In this document: positions 19,188-30,355 of the stretch, piece after piece
Layout of the letters: each line of letters opens with the position of its first letter
Position numbering within the stretch: the stretch's first letter is position 1
Origin: Thamnidium elegans
Taxonomy: Eukaryota > Mucoromycota > Mucoromycetes > Mucorales > Mucoraceae
Assembly: GCA_025201345.1 (NCBI GenBank)
Contig: JAIXMG010000027.1
Location: 445,124 to 509,123 of the forward strand
Direction of reading: 5' to 3'
DNA: 64,000 bases
The notes under the pieces: generated by a model
The model's input: the letters and a program-made list of their open reading frames with translations, nothing else
Told to the model about the DNA's origin: nothing
The model's database searches: none
Program-made: the position numbers and the translations under genes

Positions 19188-19849
19188 TGTCAGATCGGAA
19201 AACCAGCCAAATCGAGCCAATCAAAATCAGGCAAGCCCGGTCCGGTCTTTAATGTCCGAGCCGATAAAGTTCGGGTCGGACCACATAACTATGGACGCCC
19301 CAAGAAATAAAAGAAGATTCAAACCCACCATTCCAAAAAGAAGAGTTAAGAAGTCACGTGTAAACTTATTAGAAAATATAAATAACCGATCTTAGGCTGC
19401 GCCATCAAACCGCAGTATACTTAGTATACATGTACTACATTGTATAGATAGCCGCAGCAATTATAAACAATATAAATATCCCCCTTAGAATTATTATTAA
19501 ATAAAAATTATCTTTTATCTGCTATTTAAACTTACTTGTATACTTCCTTAAAAAAAGAAGTATAACTATTTAAACATATAACTGTATTAGGCGGAATAGT
19601 CGTAATAAGCGAATCCCTGGGTCCTAATAGACGGATATATTCGCTAACGTATTTAATTAAAAATATATAGTTTATCCGTAATTATTTTATTGATTTATAT
19701 TTATTTTAAAAACATTGTAATGTTTATATTTTTGTAAAATATTCAAGAAAGTAACACATGTTTATGCATAAAGAAGCAACATTATATTTATGCTTCGATT
19801 AAAAAATTAATTGTAGATTGTCCAAATATGAATATCCGTCATACTGACA
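19188..19849 (+). repeat. 5' LTR of G2 (interrupted by a MITE)
   Basis: Without the insert at 19630-19840 and one ATA copy it is 448 bp, the same as the 3' LTR, with at least one difference (19413 G versus A in the 3' copy). Confidence 0.88.
19630..19840. mobile_element. 211-bp MITE in the G2 5' LTR
   Basis: Terminal inverted repeats GACGGATAT / ATATCCGTC. It is flanked by ATA on both sides (19627-19629 and 19841-19843), a 3-bp target duplication. It is absent from the 3' LTR, so it arrived after G2. No coding capacity. The 3-bp AT-rich target would fit Harbinger-type mobilisation, but the family is unproven. Confidence 0.8.
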
Positions 19850-19851
19850 AT

Positions 19852-19866
19852 TGGTAGCACCAGACG
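19852..19866 (+). promoter_or_regulatory. Primer binding site of G2
   Basis: TGGTAGCACCAGACG starts two bases after the LTR. TGGTAGC is the usual start of sites complementary to fungal initiator tRNA-Met; the rest could not be checked. Confidence 0.6.
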
Positions 19867-19870
19867 TAAA

Positions 19871-21997
19871 ATGACTGATAATTCAAGAAATGCAGGCTCT
19901 CTGGCAACTCATGAGGATATGGCCTCTTTAATTAAAAACTTGGCAACCTTGATGAGAGAAGTAAACAAGAACAAAAATATCAGGGCTAAGGAACCTGATT
20001 ATTATCATGGTGATCGTGATGCTGTAAAAATTGACGGGTGGATCGCTTCGGTAGAAACCTATATATCTATTCAAAAAATGGATGATGAAGAAGCTGGCAT
20101 TTACTCTGTTGGGTTACTAAAAGGAATGGCTGAAACATGATACCGTACGACTGAGAAACCTGAGGCTGGTGAACCTCCTTTAGGTTGGCTAGTTTTGAAA
20201 AGACTTTTAAAAGAATTTTTCTGTCCGGAAAATTCTGAACTTATAGCTCGAGATCGTATTGCTGGTTTGACGCAAACAGGTGATTTATCTAATTACATAA
20301 ATATTTTTTTAGACTATAAATTAGCTATACCTAGTATGACAGATGTTGAAGCTTGTGATAAATTCATGCGTGGATTAAAAAATGTGGATACTGCTGCTTA
20401 CGTACGCCAACATTTTGATGGTACTTTGAAAACCGCTACTCGTTCTGCTTTGACTCATGATAGTGCTCATGTTTCTCAACAACAACTTGGTTTTTATCGT
20501 CCTCCTCCTGCCCGACCTATTATTCAAACTACTCAACATGTTCGTGATGATCCTATGGAGCTTGACTGGATTGATCGTGGTGGTCGTAGAAACTACCGAG
20601 GTAACAATGGTCGTGAAAACAACTCTCGTTCCGGTAGTCGTGTTACTTCTAGTGGTCGTTGCTTCTACTGTAATAAAACCGGTCATATTAAACGTGATTG
20701 TATGGAAAGAAGAAACGATATTAAAATGCAAATAAGAAAACTGGACGAAGCCCGCAATAATGGAAATCGTGGTGGAAGAAGTAATCAGAAGTTTAATGTT
20801 ATGGATTCTCAAATTAATGATGATGATAGTGATATTGATGTTAATAAAAATTTAATTAATTTTGACTCTTATTCTACTGTCCCTGTTGATGACTCAATGT
20901 ATCCTGTTCTTCAACCTAGTAAAATTAACGAATTGACTCAAGTTACTGAATTAATCCCTATCATATATCCTACGACAATTGATGACATTAATGATGAATT
21001 CAACCATATCGCTGAATTAAATTCTATTGCTACTACTCTTCCTCTATACGCTGGTAAAATCGGTAATTCTGATATACAAACACTTATAGACTCAAATGCT
21101 TCAGAAAACTATGTATCTCCTCATATTTTAAAAAGCAACCAAGAACTTATTCCCGTTCAGAATCGTAGAGTTGAAACTGCTGGTGGAGAAATATCCGAAA
21201 TCAAAAATAAAGTCAAACTCAAGGTGAATCTGAATGGTTATACAACTACTATTATCGCATATGTATTTCCAACAAAGTTTGACCTGATTTTGGGTCGTGC
21301 CTGGCTAAAAAGTGAATCACCCAATACCGATTGGAGTTCTGATACCTGGTATATTAACAGGGGAAATACAATATTAAAACCTATTGCAAATACATGTAAA
21401 AATCCTTCTTCACTCACTTCTATATCTGACCTTAGTTATTTGATATCTCATAAACAAGCTGATCGATATATGAAGAAAGGTGCTGAATCATTTTTATTTT
21501 GCATTCAAGATTTAAATCCTACCGATGTCACTGTTACTGATTCTACTAAGAAAGACGATTATTGGGACGAATTAGTAAAGAAGTTTGATGATGTGTTTAA
21601 GGAAGAACTACCTGGATTACCCCCTGATCGTGGTATCCACCATATTATTGATACTGGCGACGCTAAACCTATTTCAAGACCACCTTTTAAAATGTCACCT
21701 TTGGAATTGGATGAACTCAAGAAGCAAATCAGAGAGTTACTAGATCTGGGGTTGATCAAACCAAGTACTTCTCCATGGGGTGCTCCCGTCCTTTTTGTTC
21801 GAAAGAAACCCGATCCTGGATCCACTGAACCGGGTAAATTGAGAATGTGCATCGATTATAGAGCGTTAAATAAGATTACTGTCAAAGATTCTGCTAGTTT
21901 ACCTCGTATTGACGAGTGTTTAGAAAGGTTGTCTGGCGCCAAGTATTTTACAAGCATTGATTTGAAATCAGGTTACCATCAACTTCTGGAGATGTAG
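19871..21997 (+). pseudogene. G2 gag-protease-RT (5' part), broken by a stop codon
   Basis: One frame from ATG 19871 to a stop at 21995, interrupted by TGA at 20138 where a tryptophan would be expected (TGG to TGA). The gag region is followed by the zinc knuckle [14 protein letters not shown] (near 20660-20700). A protease-like region has [12 protein letters not shown], where the usual DTG/DSG is DSN, so the catalytic motif itself looks altered. RT begins around 21600 ([29 protein letters not shown]). The frame is lost near 21990, inside the RT block that begins SGYHQLL; the homologous frame continues one register over. No ATG-independent rescue is apparent. Confidence 0.85.
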
Positions 21998-23619
21998 ATA
22001 AAACTGCTTTCAACACGCGTTACGGAAAATTCGCCTTTCGAGTTCTTGTTTTTGGATTAAGCAATTCACCCCCAACTTTTCAAAAAATGATGAACAGTGT
22101 TCTCGCTGATTGTTTAGATAAGTTTGCACTGGTTTATTTGGATGATATTCTTATTTGGAGTAATTCTTTGGAGGAACATAAGCGTCATGTCGAACATGTG
22201 TTGGAATTACTGAGGAAGGAGAAACTAATTGCAAACTTGAAAAAGTGCAATTTTGGAAAAAAAGAATTAATTTTTGTTGGGTTCAATATCTCTCAGAACG
22301 GTGTCGCACCAAGTCACGAAAAAATTAAGGTGATCTCAAATTGGAAAAAATTAACCACAGTACAACATGTTAGGCAATTTATTGGTTTTGCTCAATTCTA
22401 TAAGAAGTTTATAAAAAACTTTGCATCTATCGCTGCCCCCTTAACGGATTTAACCCGCGGAGTGGGTCCCAAGAAAAGGGCTATTATCTGGACTAATGAA
22501 TGTCAAAAGAGTTTCGATACCTTAAAAAAACTACTCGCTAACAGTCCTGTTTTGAAAATAGTAGATATGAATAAACCATTTAAGATAGAAGTAGACGCAT
22601 CTGATCGAGGTTGTGGTACCGTACTATATCAACCTGGTGACAATCCAGAAGATTCATGGCATCCTATTTGTTTCGAATCAAAGAAATTTACCGATGCTGA
22701 GTCCCGCTATCCAGCTCAAGAACGCGAACTATTAGCTATAATTTATGCACTAAGAAAATGGCGATGTTATGTCGATGGTTGTCCTGGAGGTTATACTATA
22801 TACTCTGACCACATGCCTCTACAGTATTTTCGATCAAAAGAAAATCCTCCAAGCCGCTTAGTAAGGTGGATTAATGAAATTGAAGCGATGAATCCCACTA
22901 TAGTCTATAAAGCTGGAAAAGAAAATCATGTTGCTGATGTTTTATCCAGAATGGATTTTTCTTCCGAAGAAATGGCTCCTGATAATGAATCTATTGAACC
23001 TGAACTACTCTATGCTGCTTGGGATGTACTTCCACCTTTACTTCGTGCGGACTGGCCTCTATTATTGTTACCCGAAGAACGAAAAAAGGTAAAAAGTAAA
23101 ACGGTTAACAACTTGTTAGACAAAGAACAAAATAACTTCAGTATTTCTTCCAATCGCTTGTTTAGATACGTTAAATTTGATGATGGTGTAATGAAACTGG
23201 TCCCTTACTTACCTTTTGCTGACCGTGCTGATACTCTTTCAACCTACCACTCCTCGTTGGGTCATGCGGGTATCAAAACAACTCTCACTTATATGCTTGC
23301 TCGATTCTGGTGGCCTGGTATTAAACAAGATATTAATGAATGGTTAAAACTGTGTCCCTCTTGTCAACTAAATAGTCGTAAAAGTACTGCTCATAAGGAT
23401 GTCATGCATCCGCTCAAAGTTCCTACTGCTTTTGATCGTTGGCATCTAGATTTTTTGGATTTACCTACTACTATTAAAGGAAATCGATGGTTACTTATTG
23501 GTGTTGATTATACTACAAATTGGTGTGTTGCTAGGGCTATGCCTGTTGCGTCTGCTGAAGCTGTTGCCGATTTTCTGTATGAAGAAATTGTGATGAATTT
23601 TGGTGACCGATCGTGGTAG
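21985..23619 (+). pseudogene. G2 RT (3' part), RNase H and integrase N-terminus
   Basis: Continues RT after the first frameshift, with the catalytic YLDDILIWS near 22132. RNase H shows IEVDASDRGCG and YSDHMPLQYF. The integrase zinc-binding part (HSSLGHAGIKTT ... CPSCQ) and the first catalytic aspartate (WHLDFLDLP) are present. The frame is lost at about 23605, and a few residues before the second aspartate motif appear to be missing, which implies a deletion rather than a single-base slip. Confidence 0.85.
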
Positions 23620-24883
23620 TAATTTCTGTAGCTTACTGTTGAAAGAATACCAAAAACGAGTGGGTATTAATCACAAGTTGACCAGTGCCTATCATCCCAG
23701 AACTAACTCAAAAGTGGAACGCTTTAATGGTATAATTAAACAAATGCTACGTAAATATACTAATGGTGCTCTTAATAGTTGGGATGACTTTGCTCATGCT
23801 GCTTTGTGGGCCTGTCGCATACGAATTCATAGCACTACTGGTTTCAGTCCTTATTACCTCACATATGGTCGTCAACCTCGTCTCCCTGGTGATACTATGC
23901 GTCCGTATATTGATGATAAGACTTTCAAAGATCCAAGAACTATCGCTGATATCACTGCTCGTGAACTGGAAGAATTAGGTCAACATCGTGCTGCTGCTGA
24001 ATTCCGAATGAAAGCCATGGCCGAAAAAGACAAAATTCGTTGGGATGCTGCTATAAAACCGCTTTCCTTTGAACCGGGTGATCTAGTCCTGCTAACAAAC
24101 GAGGGGCGTTACGGGTTAGAACCAACTTTTAAAGGCCCGTATGTGGTTATAAAGTCTTTCCCTGAATATGGTACTTACAAACTGGAAACTGTTGCTGGTG
24201 AACCCCTCAAGTCGCTCGTACATGTTGATAGGTTAAAGGCTGCACATGGTGAAAAACCTGATTTCCCGTGGTTTAATCCTACCGATACCAGACGGGAATG
24301 GCGTAATTTCGAAAAGAATACTGGTAATCAAGTTGTTCAAACGAAAGTTATCCCTGCAGTTTTAGTTGATACAGACATCGTTGACCATGTTGATCCTCTG
24401 GAAGCTGAAACAACCTCTGTTGTTAGTACCCCAAAAGTCGTGGAAGTTCCCGATGAAGACATTATTCTAACCGAACCTGAAGAAGAAGTTGGTACTGAAA
24501 AAGTTACAAGAAATTTTTTTTCCACTACTGAAACTCAAGTTGCTCTGCCTCCTGTTGAGGATGATGTCATTGATCCTGCGATTGCCGCTCCAGACACTAC
24601 AGCTACGGACACTACTTTCAGCTCTCAACTTACGTCAGGTGTTCAGGGACGAACACAGAGCCTAGGGGGGGCTAATGTCAGATCGGAAAACCAGCCAAAT
24701 CGAGCCAATCAAAATCAGGCAAGCCCGGTCCGGTCTTTAATGTCCGAGCCGATAAAGTTCGGGTCGGACCACATAACTATGGACGCCCCAAGAAATAAAA
24801 GAAGATTCAAACCCACCATTCCAAAAAGAAGAGTTAAGAAGTCACGTGTAAACTTATTAGAAAATATAAATAACCGATCTTAG
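23600..24883 (+). pseudogene. G2 integrase C-terminal part
   Basis: Starts in VTDRGSNF (second catalytic D) and includes the catalytic glutamate (NSKVERFNG). A GPY/F-like module (PTFKGPYVV) and a long acidic, low-complexity tail follow. There is no chromodomain. The last ~70 codons are encoded inside the 3' LTR (24676 onward), so the polypurine tract and U3 are read as protein. Confidence 0.85.
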
Positions 24884-25123
24884 GCTGCGCCATCAAACCG
24901 CAATATACTTAGTATACATGTACTACATTGTATAGATAGCCGCAGCAATTATAAACAATATAAATATCCCCCTTAGAATTATTATTAAATAAAAATTATC
25001 TTTTATCTGCTATTTAAACTTACTTGTATACTTCCTTAAAAAAAGAAGTATAACTATTTAAACATATAACTGTATTAGGCGGAATAGTCGTAATAAGCGA
25101 ATCCCTGGGTCCTAATACTGACA
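24676..25123 (+). repeat. 3' LTR of G2
   Basis: 448 bp, TGTCAG ... CTGACA, preceded by a G7 polypurine run (24665-24671) and followed by the target duplication TTCT. Confidence 0.9.
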
Positions 25124-25126
25124 TTC

Positions 25127-25740
25127 TGTCATAGGTGTAGTCAGTAATCGTCGGAACATTACATAAGCAAGTGTAGATACTCGTGATTTCCACGTGAAAA
25201 CTCGGTGATTGGCTGGAATCTTTAAGCTGGTAAAAGTAATGTTTAGGCTCGATCGCTAGGTCTTTCTCTCTATCTCTGTATGAGAGTAGTAAAAGGAGGG
25301 TGTTTGTTGGTTGAAGTTAGGTTGTCAGTAGTATAGCCTCTGTACGTTTGTCTCGTTTTCTCTTTCGCTTGTGCTCTTGTGCTTTGTAGTTTATGGTTTG
25401 TACTTCCTAGTTACAGAATTATGACTTTTATTTTCTTGTGACCAGTAAACTCGAGATTTTCCCGTGGTTGTACTATGTAATTTATGCTTTCTGGATCTTA
25501 AGTAATCGTAGTCAAGGTTGACATTTATTCTCACAAGATAGTTCTATAGTACTTTTATACTGGGATGATAACATGTGCGGAGGAGTGTTTAGATTAACTT
25601 TATTTCTCAAGATTTACTTCTATAAAAGGAGGTAAATTCTTGCCAATCCTTAATAAAGCATCGGTATTTTTCTCTCTATTTTTACTGTGTGCTTAGTGCT
25701 GTATTTCTTATAATATCTATTCTCTGTGATAACTTATTAT
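25127..25740 (+). repeat. Possible LTR of a third element at the same target
   Basis: Begins TGTCATAGG. If G1 and G2 are removed, this starts one base from the G2 insertion point beside tRNA-His. A primer-site-like TTGGACTCTCATAG follows at about 25741 and an ORF starts at 25774, the same spacing as in G2. The proposed right end (TTATTA) is not the usual CA, and no second copy is in the window, so this remains tentative. Confidence 0.4.
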
Positions 25741-25773
25741 TGGACTCTCATAGCGTAGGTTAATTATTGTATA

Positions 25774-26129
25774 ATGTATCGCTTGACAAGATGTATTAAC
25801 ACGACTATCTATTTACTTGGTGTTGTAGTCTGCTTCTCTCTTTTCTTGGATACATTTTTATCTTTGGAAAACACAACTCTTTGTCTAACCGACGAAAACC
25901 TCAAGAAGTTACAAACTCGCATTACACTTCCTGTCAAACTAAAAATCGCTGATGGTTTGGATGCCCCGGAACTCAACAGTTCGTTCCGAAACAATCCGGC
26001 TGGTACGACTATAGCCGAAGACCCTATGGACATCCCAGTTGATATCGAACTTAGACTCAAGAAGACTAAGATCCAGAAAAGGAAGTTTGTGCCATCCGTT
26101 AGGAATTACGTAAGAAGGAAAAAGGCTAA
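25774..26129 (+). pseudogene. Truncated ORF, possibly Gag-like, cut by a CACTA-like element
   Basis: The ORF begins MYRLTRCINTT with a hydrophobic stretch (YLLGVVVCFSLFLDTFL), then LTDENLKKLQTRI and a basic end (RRKKAN). The real coding sequence may start later. I do not recognise the family; position after a possible LTR and primer site suggests a retrotransposon gag. The transposon terminus CACTATGGCC enters at 26130, so the last ~17 codons of the open frame (to 26184) belong to the inserted element. Confidence 0.4.
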
Positions 26130-27115
26130 CACTATGGCCAGATATTTAGTAAATGATACTGTTATTAGTGGACATAGTTACTAAATACGGAATATATTCC
26201 GCTATTTTCAGTAGAAAATACTCTTCCCCTTTTTTTTATTCTAAATTTAGATTTTTCTTTACCCGGGAATTAAAATATTAAAAAGGTGCATATCAATGTA
26301 TATTACAGCGTCATGGTTGTTTAGATCTTAGCACTTACATGTATAGAGGAATAAGTTAATTATCAAAGTACAAATAACATAAACAAATATATAAATTTAT
26401 TTAAAGAAAAAAAAAAGAAAAAAAGACACTGCCACGTTATCCAAAAAAAAAAAAAAAAAAAAAAAATAGAGACGCTACGATAATAAAAAAAATTGATTTA
26501 CTACATATATTCGTGCTTTCTTTTTTTCAGTATACGTAAGACTTACCATATAAATTTCAGAATCACGTATAAAAAAAGAGGTCGTTTAGCCAAGCAGAAG
26601 GTGACTTTTTTTTTTCAACCGCAGACGTAAGCGACCTTGTCTTTCCCCTCCCCCTTTTTTTTTCTTTTCCTTTTTTATATATACTTTTACTTCACTTTAT
26701 ACACAAAAGACCAATCTCAATGGTAACAATAAACTGAATCTCTTGAAATGGAACATAACTGTTTTTCTTCTTCTATAGTTCATTCGCCTCTATTGTATCC
26801 CTAAACGCTAAGTAAAGTATTTTTTTTTATTTTGTTCCACTGCTAAAGCAATTTTTTTTTTTTGTTCGTTTGTTTTTAGATATTTAACCATTGAATACTA
26901 TTATGGTTCACCTTAAGGTACACATCTTTTAGTTATTTTTATTTACCACCTATTAATATCTACAAACGTTTATATATTTACAGAGAAGAAACCGTTTAAC
27001 CATATGTCTTGGTTTTTTATTTACTTGTAAGTTTGATAATAACACTATTTATGTAAAACAGATTTTAACCATATATATTATGTAGAAGTAAGTTGTTGTA
27101 AATGGCTACTGAATA
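26130..27115 (+). mobile_element. CACTA-like element, left part (copy 1)
   Basis: Starts with the terminus CACTATGGCCAGATA and follows the complete copy at 54012-55313 to about 27115 (GGCTACTGAATA), with small differences in homopolymer lengths. The right end is missing. Non-coding, with long A and T runs and the palindrome CGGAATATATTCCG near the end. Confidence 0.8.
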
Positions 27116-27523
27116 GAAAGACATCCATACTTGCATGGATTTGATATTATAATATAAATTAAAATAAAATTATAAATTACTGATACATTGTAAATTAATA
27201 TTATAGAAAATAATTATAATAGCAACTTCCTATGATTAAGTTTCCAAATAACTTAGTCATGCTTTTTTTGATTGATTTTTTTAAAGAAAAAAAAATATGA
27301 GATGTTTGAAGCTTGCGAAATATCTCACCTTATCTCTTAATAATTATTCACGGTAACTAGAAATCTTCCTCATAAATCATGGAGAATGGGGTTTTTATCT
27401 ATCAAAATATAATATATATATTCTATAAACCTTCAAAAATATTACCGAACCTTTTTTTCAAACTTTTTTATCCTTGAATTCTTGTTTAATTTACCATTAC
27501 AATTGAGACATCACAAAAATTAA
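27116..27523 (+). other. AT-rich 5' flank of the piggyBac-like gene
   Basis: No ORF. It probably holds the 5' end and promoter of the transposase gene at 27524. I found no recognisable piggyBac terminus. Confidence 0.35.
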
Positions 27524-27876
27524 AATGCCAAAAATTAATTCCATGATCTCAGTTGATGCACGCATCTCTGTATCCAAACAGTTTTTAACGCGTACCGAAG
27601 TCCCTGGACTTTTAAAAGACAAGTACGACTTCGTCTTCATGGAGTCATCATTGGTTCCATTACCAGTACCAATGGAGATGTAATGTGGCAGATTGTATTT
27701 GATGACCTTCCTGACAGAAACTTCTCTTTCCCCGGAACTACTATTAAATACGAAGGTCCTAGAAGATCTACTAGATCAGCCACCGTCCATGAACATATTA
27801 ATTTGGATTATTCAATCGAAGAAGATAGTGACAGTAGTGATAATGGTAATGAAGAAGAAGAAATTATTGATATTGC
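27524..27876 (+). pseudogene. piggyBac-like transposase, N-terminal exon part
   Basis: An open frame from ATG 27524 is interrupted by one in-frame TAA (27680-27682) and continues as MWQIVFDDLPDRNF, an acidic stretch (EEDSDSSDNGNEEEE), then IIDIA. A solo LTR interrupts it at 27877. Its continuation lies at 30356, in frame, after the 5-bp duplication ATTGC. The family call rests on the 30356 segment. Confidence 0.6.
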
Positions 27877-28081
27877 TGTTGGAATTGAAGTAAATTAGAC
27901 GATAAATTATCGAGATAAAACTTAGAGAAATTTATTAATTAAAAATAAACTAAAGAATTCTGCTAAACTAAATAATAATCCCTTTTTATACTTCTTGACA
28001 ACCGTAATCGGTACCTGATCTTATTGTTATGATAGGTTCGGGTCAATATCTAGACTCAACCTTCTCACTTTCAAATATATA

Positions 28082-29716
28082 CAGTGACTCACAAAACTGT
28101 CCCAATGTTTGGACATTTTTTTTAAACGATAAACCAGTATATATAATTGGCATATAAAGTATCTTTTGTTATACCTTGTTCGATAGAGAAAACTGTCCTC
28201 TTTCTGAAAAAGTACTTATGTTGTATAAATAAGGTCACGTGAGATGATTTAAACGCAGCTAAAGTTAAACTATTTATTGGGACAGTTTTGTGAGGAAGCG
28301 GCAAATTTTGAATTCTGAAAAAAATAATACCATAACTTTAACAGAAAGTACGTTTGCCTTATAAACTACAACCTATTCCGTTTGGTGAGCATTAAATTCT
28401 TAAAGTAAGTAAAAAAAACCGTGCAAGATCATTATGAAACAGTTATCGAAGAACAAAAGAGACTCTGTTATTTCATTGCTCAAAAAAGGCAATTCACTTC
28501 GTCAAATTCAAAAGGAACTTAAAATTGGAAAGTCAACGGTATCTAGAATTCGTAAGGAAGCTGATTTAAATCATTCATTAGCAAAGGGGGGTCGTCCAGA
28601 ACTTTTATCCGGTACTGACAAGCATTACTGTGTGCAACAAGTTACACGAAAACGAGTTAAAAATGCCGTGAAAGTCACAAAAAAATTAGAAACCGATCTA
28701 GGAATCAAGTGTAACTCGGAAACAGTTCGAAGGACACTTAGAAGTCAGGGATTAGGCGCAATTGAGAAACCAGAAAAAACATTGCTTACGGATGGTCATG
28801 TTAAAAAAAGATTAGCATGGTGTCGTGCACACAAAGATTGGACAATTGACGACTGGAAGAGAGTTGTATGGACTGACGAGACAAAAATCAACCGATTTAA
28901 TTCTGATGGTTGTCAATGGGTTTGGATCAGAGGGAATGAGGATCTCCGGAATCACCATTGCAAACTTAAAGTCAAACATGGTGGCGGTAATATTATGCTC
29001 TGGAGTGCAATTACATACGCCGGAGTTGGCTGGATTTGTCGAATTAGTGGTAACATGGACAAAAACCTTTATAAGGAAGTTCTTAGTGATGATTTAGACA
29101 AGGCTATCGAATTTACTTGCAGCGAATTGGGATTTAGACGTGACCAAATAATTTTTCAGCAAGACAACGATCCAAAACATACCTCTAAACTGGTCGAAAA
29201 CTTTCTTCAGGAACAGTCTTATAAAGTTATGGAATGGCCGCCAAACTCACCAGACTTGAATCCAATCGAAAATATGTGGTCATTATTGAAACGTAGATTA
29301 AACGATTATGATTCAGCACCGAAAGGCATGGAGGATTTAAATGAACGAGTTTCTCACGTTTGGTACAATAAAATCAAGCCAGAAGAGTGTCAAAAATGCA
29401 TCGAAAGTATGCCTAAACGCATCCATGCTTGTTTAAAAGCAAAAGGAAAATGGACTAAATATTAATAGATTAATAAAATAAAAATGATTATTTTTTTTTA
29501 TATCTCACAAAACTGTCCCAATAAATAGTTTAACTTTAGCTGCGTTTAAATCATCTCACGTGACCTTATTTATACAACATAAGTACTTTTTCAGAAAGAG
29601 GACAGTTTTCTCTATCGAACAAGGTATAACAAAAGATATTTTATATGCCAATTATATATACTGGTTTATCGTTTAAAAAAAATGTCCAAACATTGGGACA
29701 GTTTTGTGAGTCACTG
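28082..29716 (+). mobile_element. Tc1/mariner element, apparently intact
   Basis: 1635 bp with TA on both sides (28080-28081 and 29717-29718). Terminal inverted repeats are about 215 bp, starting CAGTGACTCACAAAACTGTC. Each repeat holds a second, inverted copy of the outer motif at its inner end (ATTGGGACAGTTTTGTGAG), so each element has four such sites. Confidence 0.93.
28434..29465 (+). CDS. Tc1-like transposase (DD34E)
   Basis: 343 residues, full length for the family and uninterrupted. Paired helix-turn-helix region at about residues 1-110 (SLRQIQKELKIGKSTVSRI, then KGGRPE). Catalytic triad: D147 (VWTDETKIN), D244 (FQQDNDPKH) and E279 (PDLNPIENMW), with exactly 34 residues between the last two, the Tc1 spacing. 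The glycine-rich KHGGGNIMLW segment lies between. It cuts and pastes the element at TA. With intact inverted repeats and no stop codon, this is the best candidate for an active DNA transposon in the window. Confidence 0.95.
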   Translation: MKQLSKNKRDSVISLLKKGNSLRQIQKELKIGKSTVSRIRKEADLNHSLAKGGRPELLSGTDKHYCVQQVTRKRVKNAVKVTKKLETDLGIKCNSETVRRTLRSQGLGAIEKPEKTLLTDGHVKKRLAWCRAHKDWTIDDWKRVVWTDETKINRFNSDGCQWVWIRGNEDLRNHHCKLKVKHGGGNIMLWSAITYAGVGWICRISGNMDKNLYKEVLSDDLDKAIEFTCSELGFRRDQIIFQQDNDPKHTSKLVENFLQEQSYKVMEWPPNSPDLNPIENMWSLLKRRLNDYDSAPKGMEDLNERVSHVWYNKIKPEECQKCIESMPKRIHACLKAKGKWTKY

Positions 29717-30355
29717 TATATTCTACTCTTTCGAATTGACTATAAATATTCTTTGATCCAATCCCCTTGATCGAATAACATGTCCTTCCGGTAATCTCCA
29801 CCTTGTTCTTAATAATGACAGGGTGGTCGAATCGTCCTTATTGGATATGTTATGAGTAGGTTGATGAAACGTTCCTTATATTTTATTTATATATTTCTGA
29901 CTAGAACTTTTTCCCGTATAATTATATTTTATATAATTAAAGGATTGTAATTACAAGATATAGAGTATTATTACTGTATATTTGTTTTATTATTATAAAG
30001 GAGATATTTTCTATATGTCCTAGAGTATATTATTTATACTATATTCATATCATTGATGTGAGTTAATGTATTGCTTATAACAGTGGGTGTTCCTTTCTTT
30101 TATCCAGAGTAGCTAGTTCTGGATCAAGACCAATTTTATTACAATATCTCTTATCTCGCATTAATGTTATTGGATTAAAATTTTTATATTTTAAGTCAGA
30201 AGTAGGAACCGTTTTCACTAGAAATGTCCGTATTGATTTCGGTGTTTAATAATAATGTATCGGGATGCATTATTATTGAAATATTAGAAGTTTTTATTCA
30301 CAATATGATTATTTATATGTTCTATATAAATATCAACCTCAAATACGACAATTGC

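Larger units (their letters stand above)
19188..25123 (+). mobile_element. Ty3/gypsy retrotransposon G2 (no chromodomain, damaged)
   Basis: Two LTRs with inverted ends TGTCAG/CTGACA (19188-19849 including a 214-bp MITE insertion, and 24676-25123, 448 bp). The target duplication TTCT lies at 9834-9837 (now left of G1) and 25124-25127. Internal region: gag with zinc knuckle, protease, RT, RNase H, integrase. The polypurine tract AGGGGGGG precedes the 3' LTR. The coding region has one nonsense codon (20138) and two frameshifts (near 21990 and 23605), so it is not autonomous. Confidence 0.92.
27877..30350 (+). repeat. Solo LTR, family W, copy B (with nested Tc1)
   Basis: Starts TGTTGGAATTG and ends AAATACGACA. 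Target duplication ATTGC at 27872-27876 and 30351-30355. Without the nested Tc1 element it is about 840 bp. There is no internal coding region, so it is a solo LTR. Confidence 0.9.
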
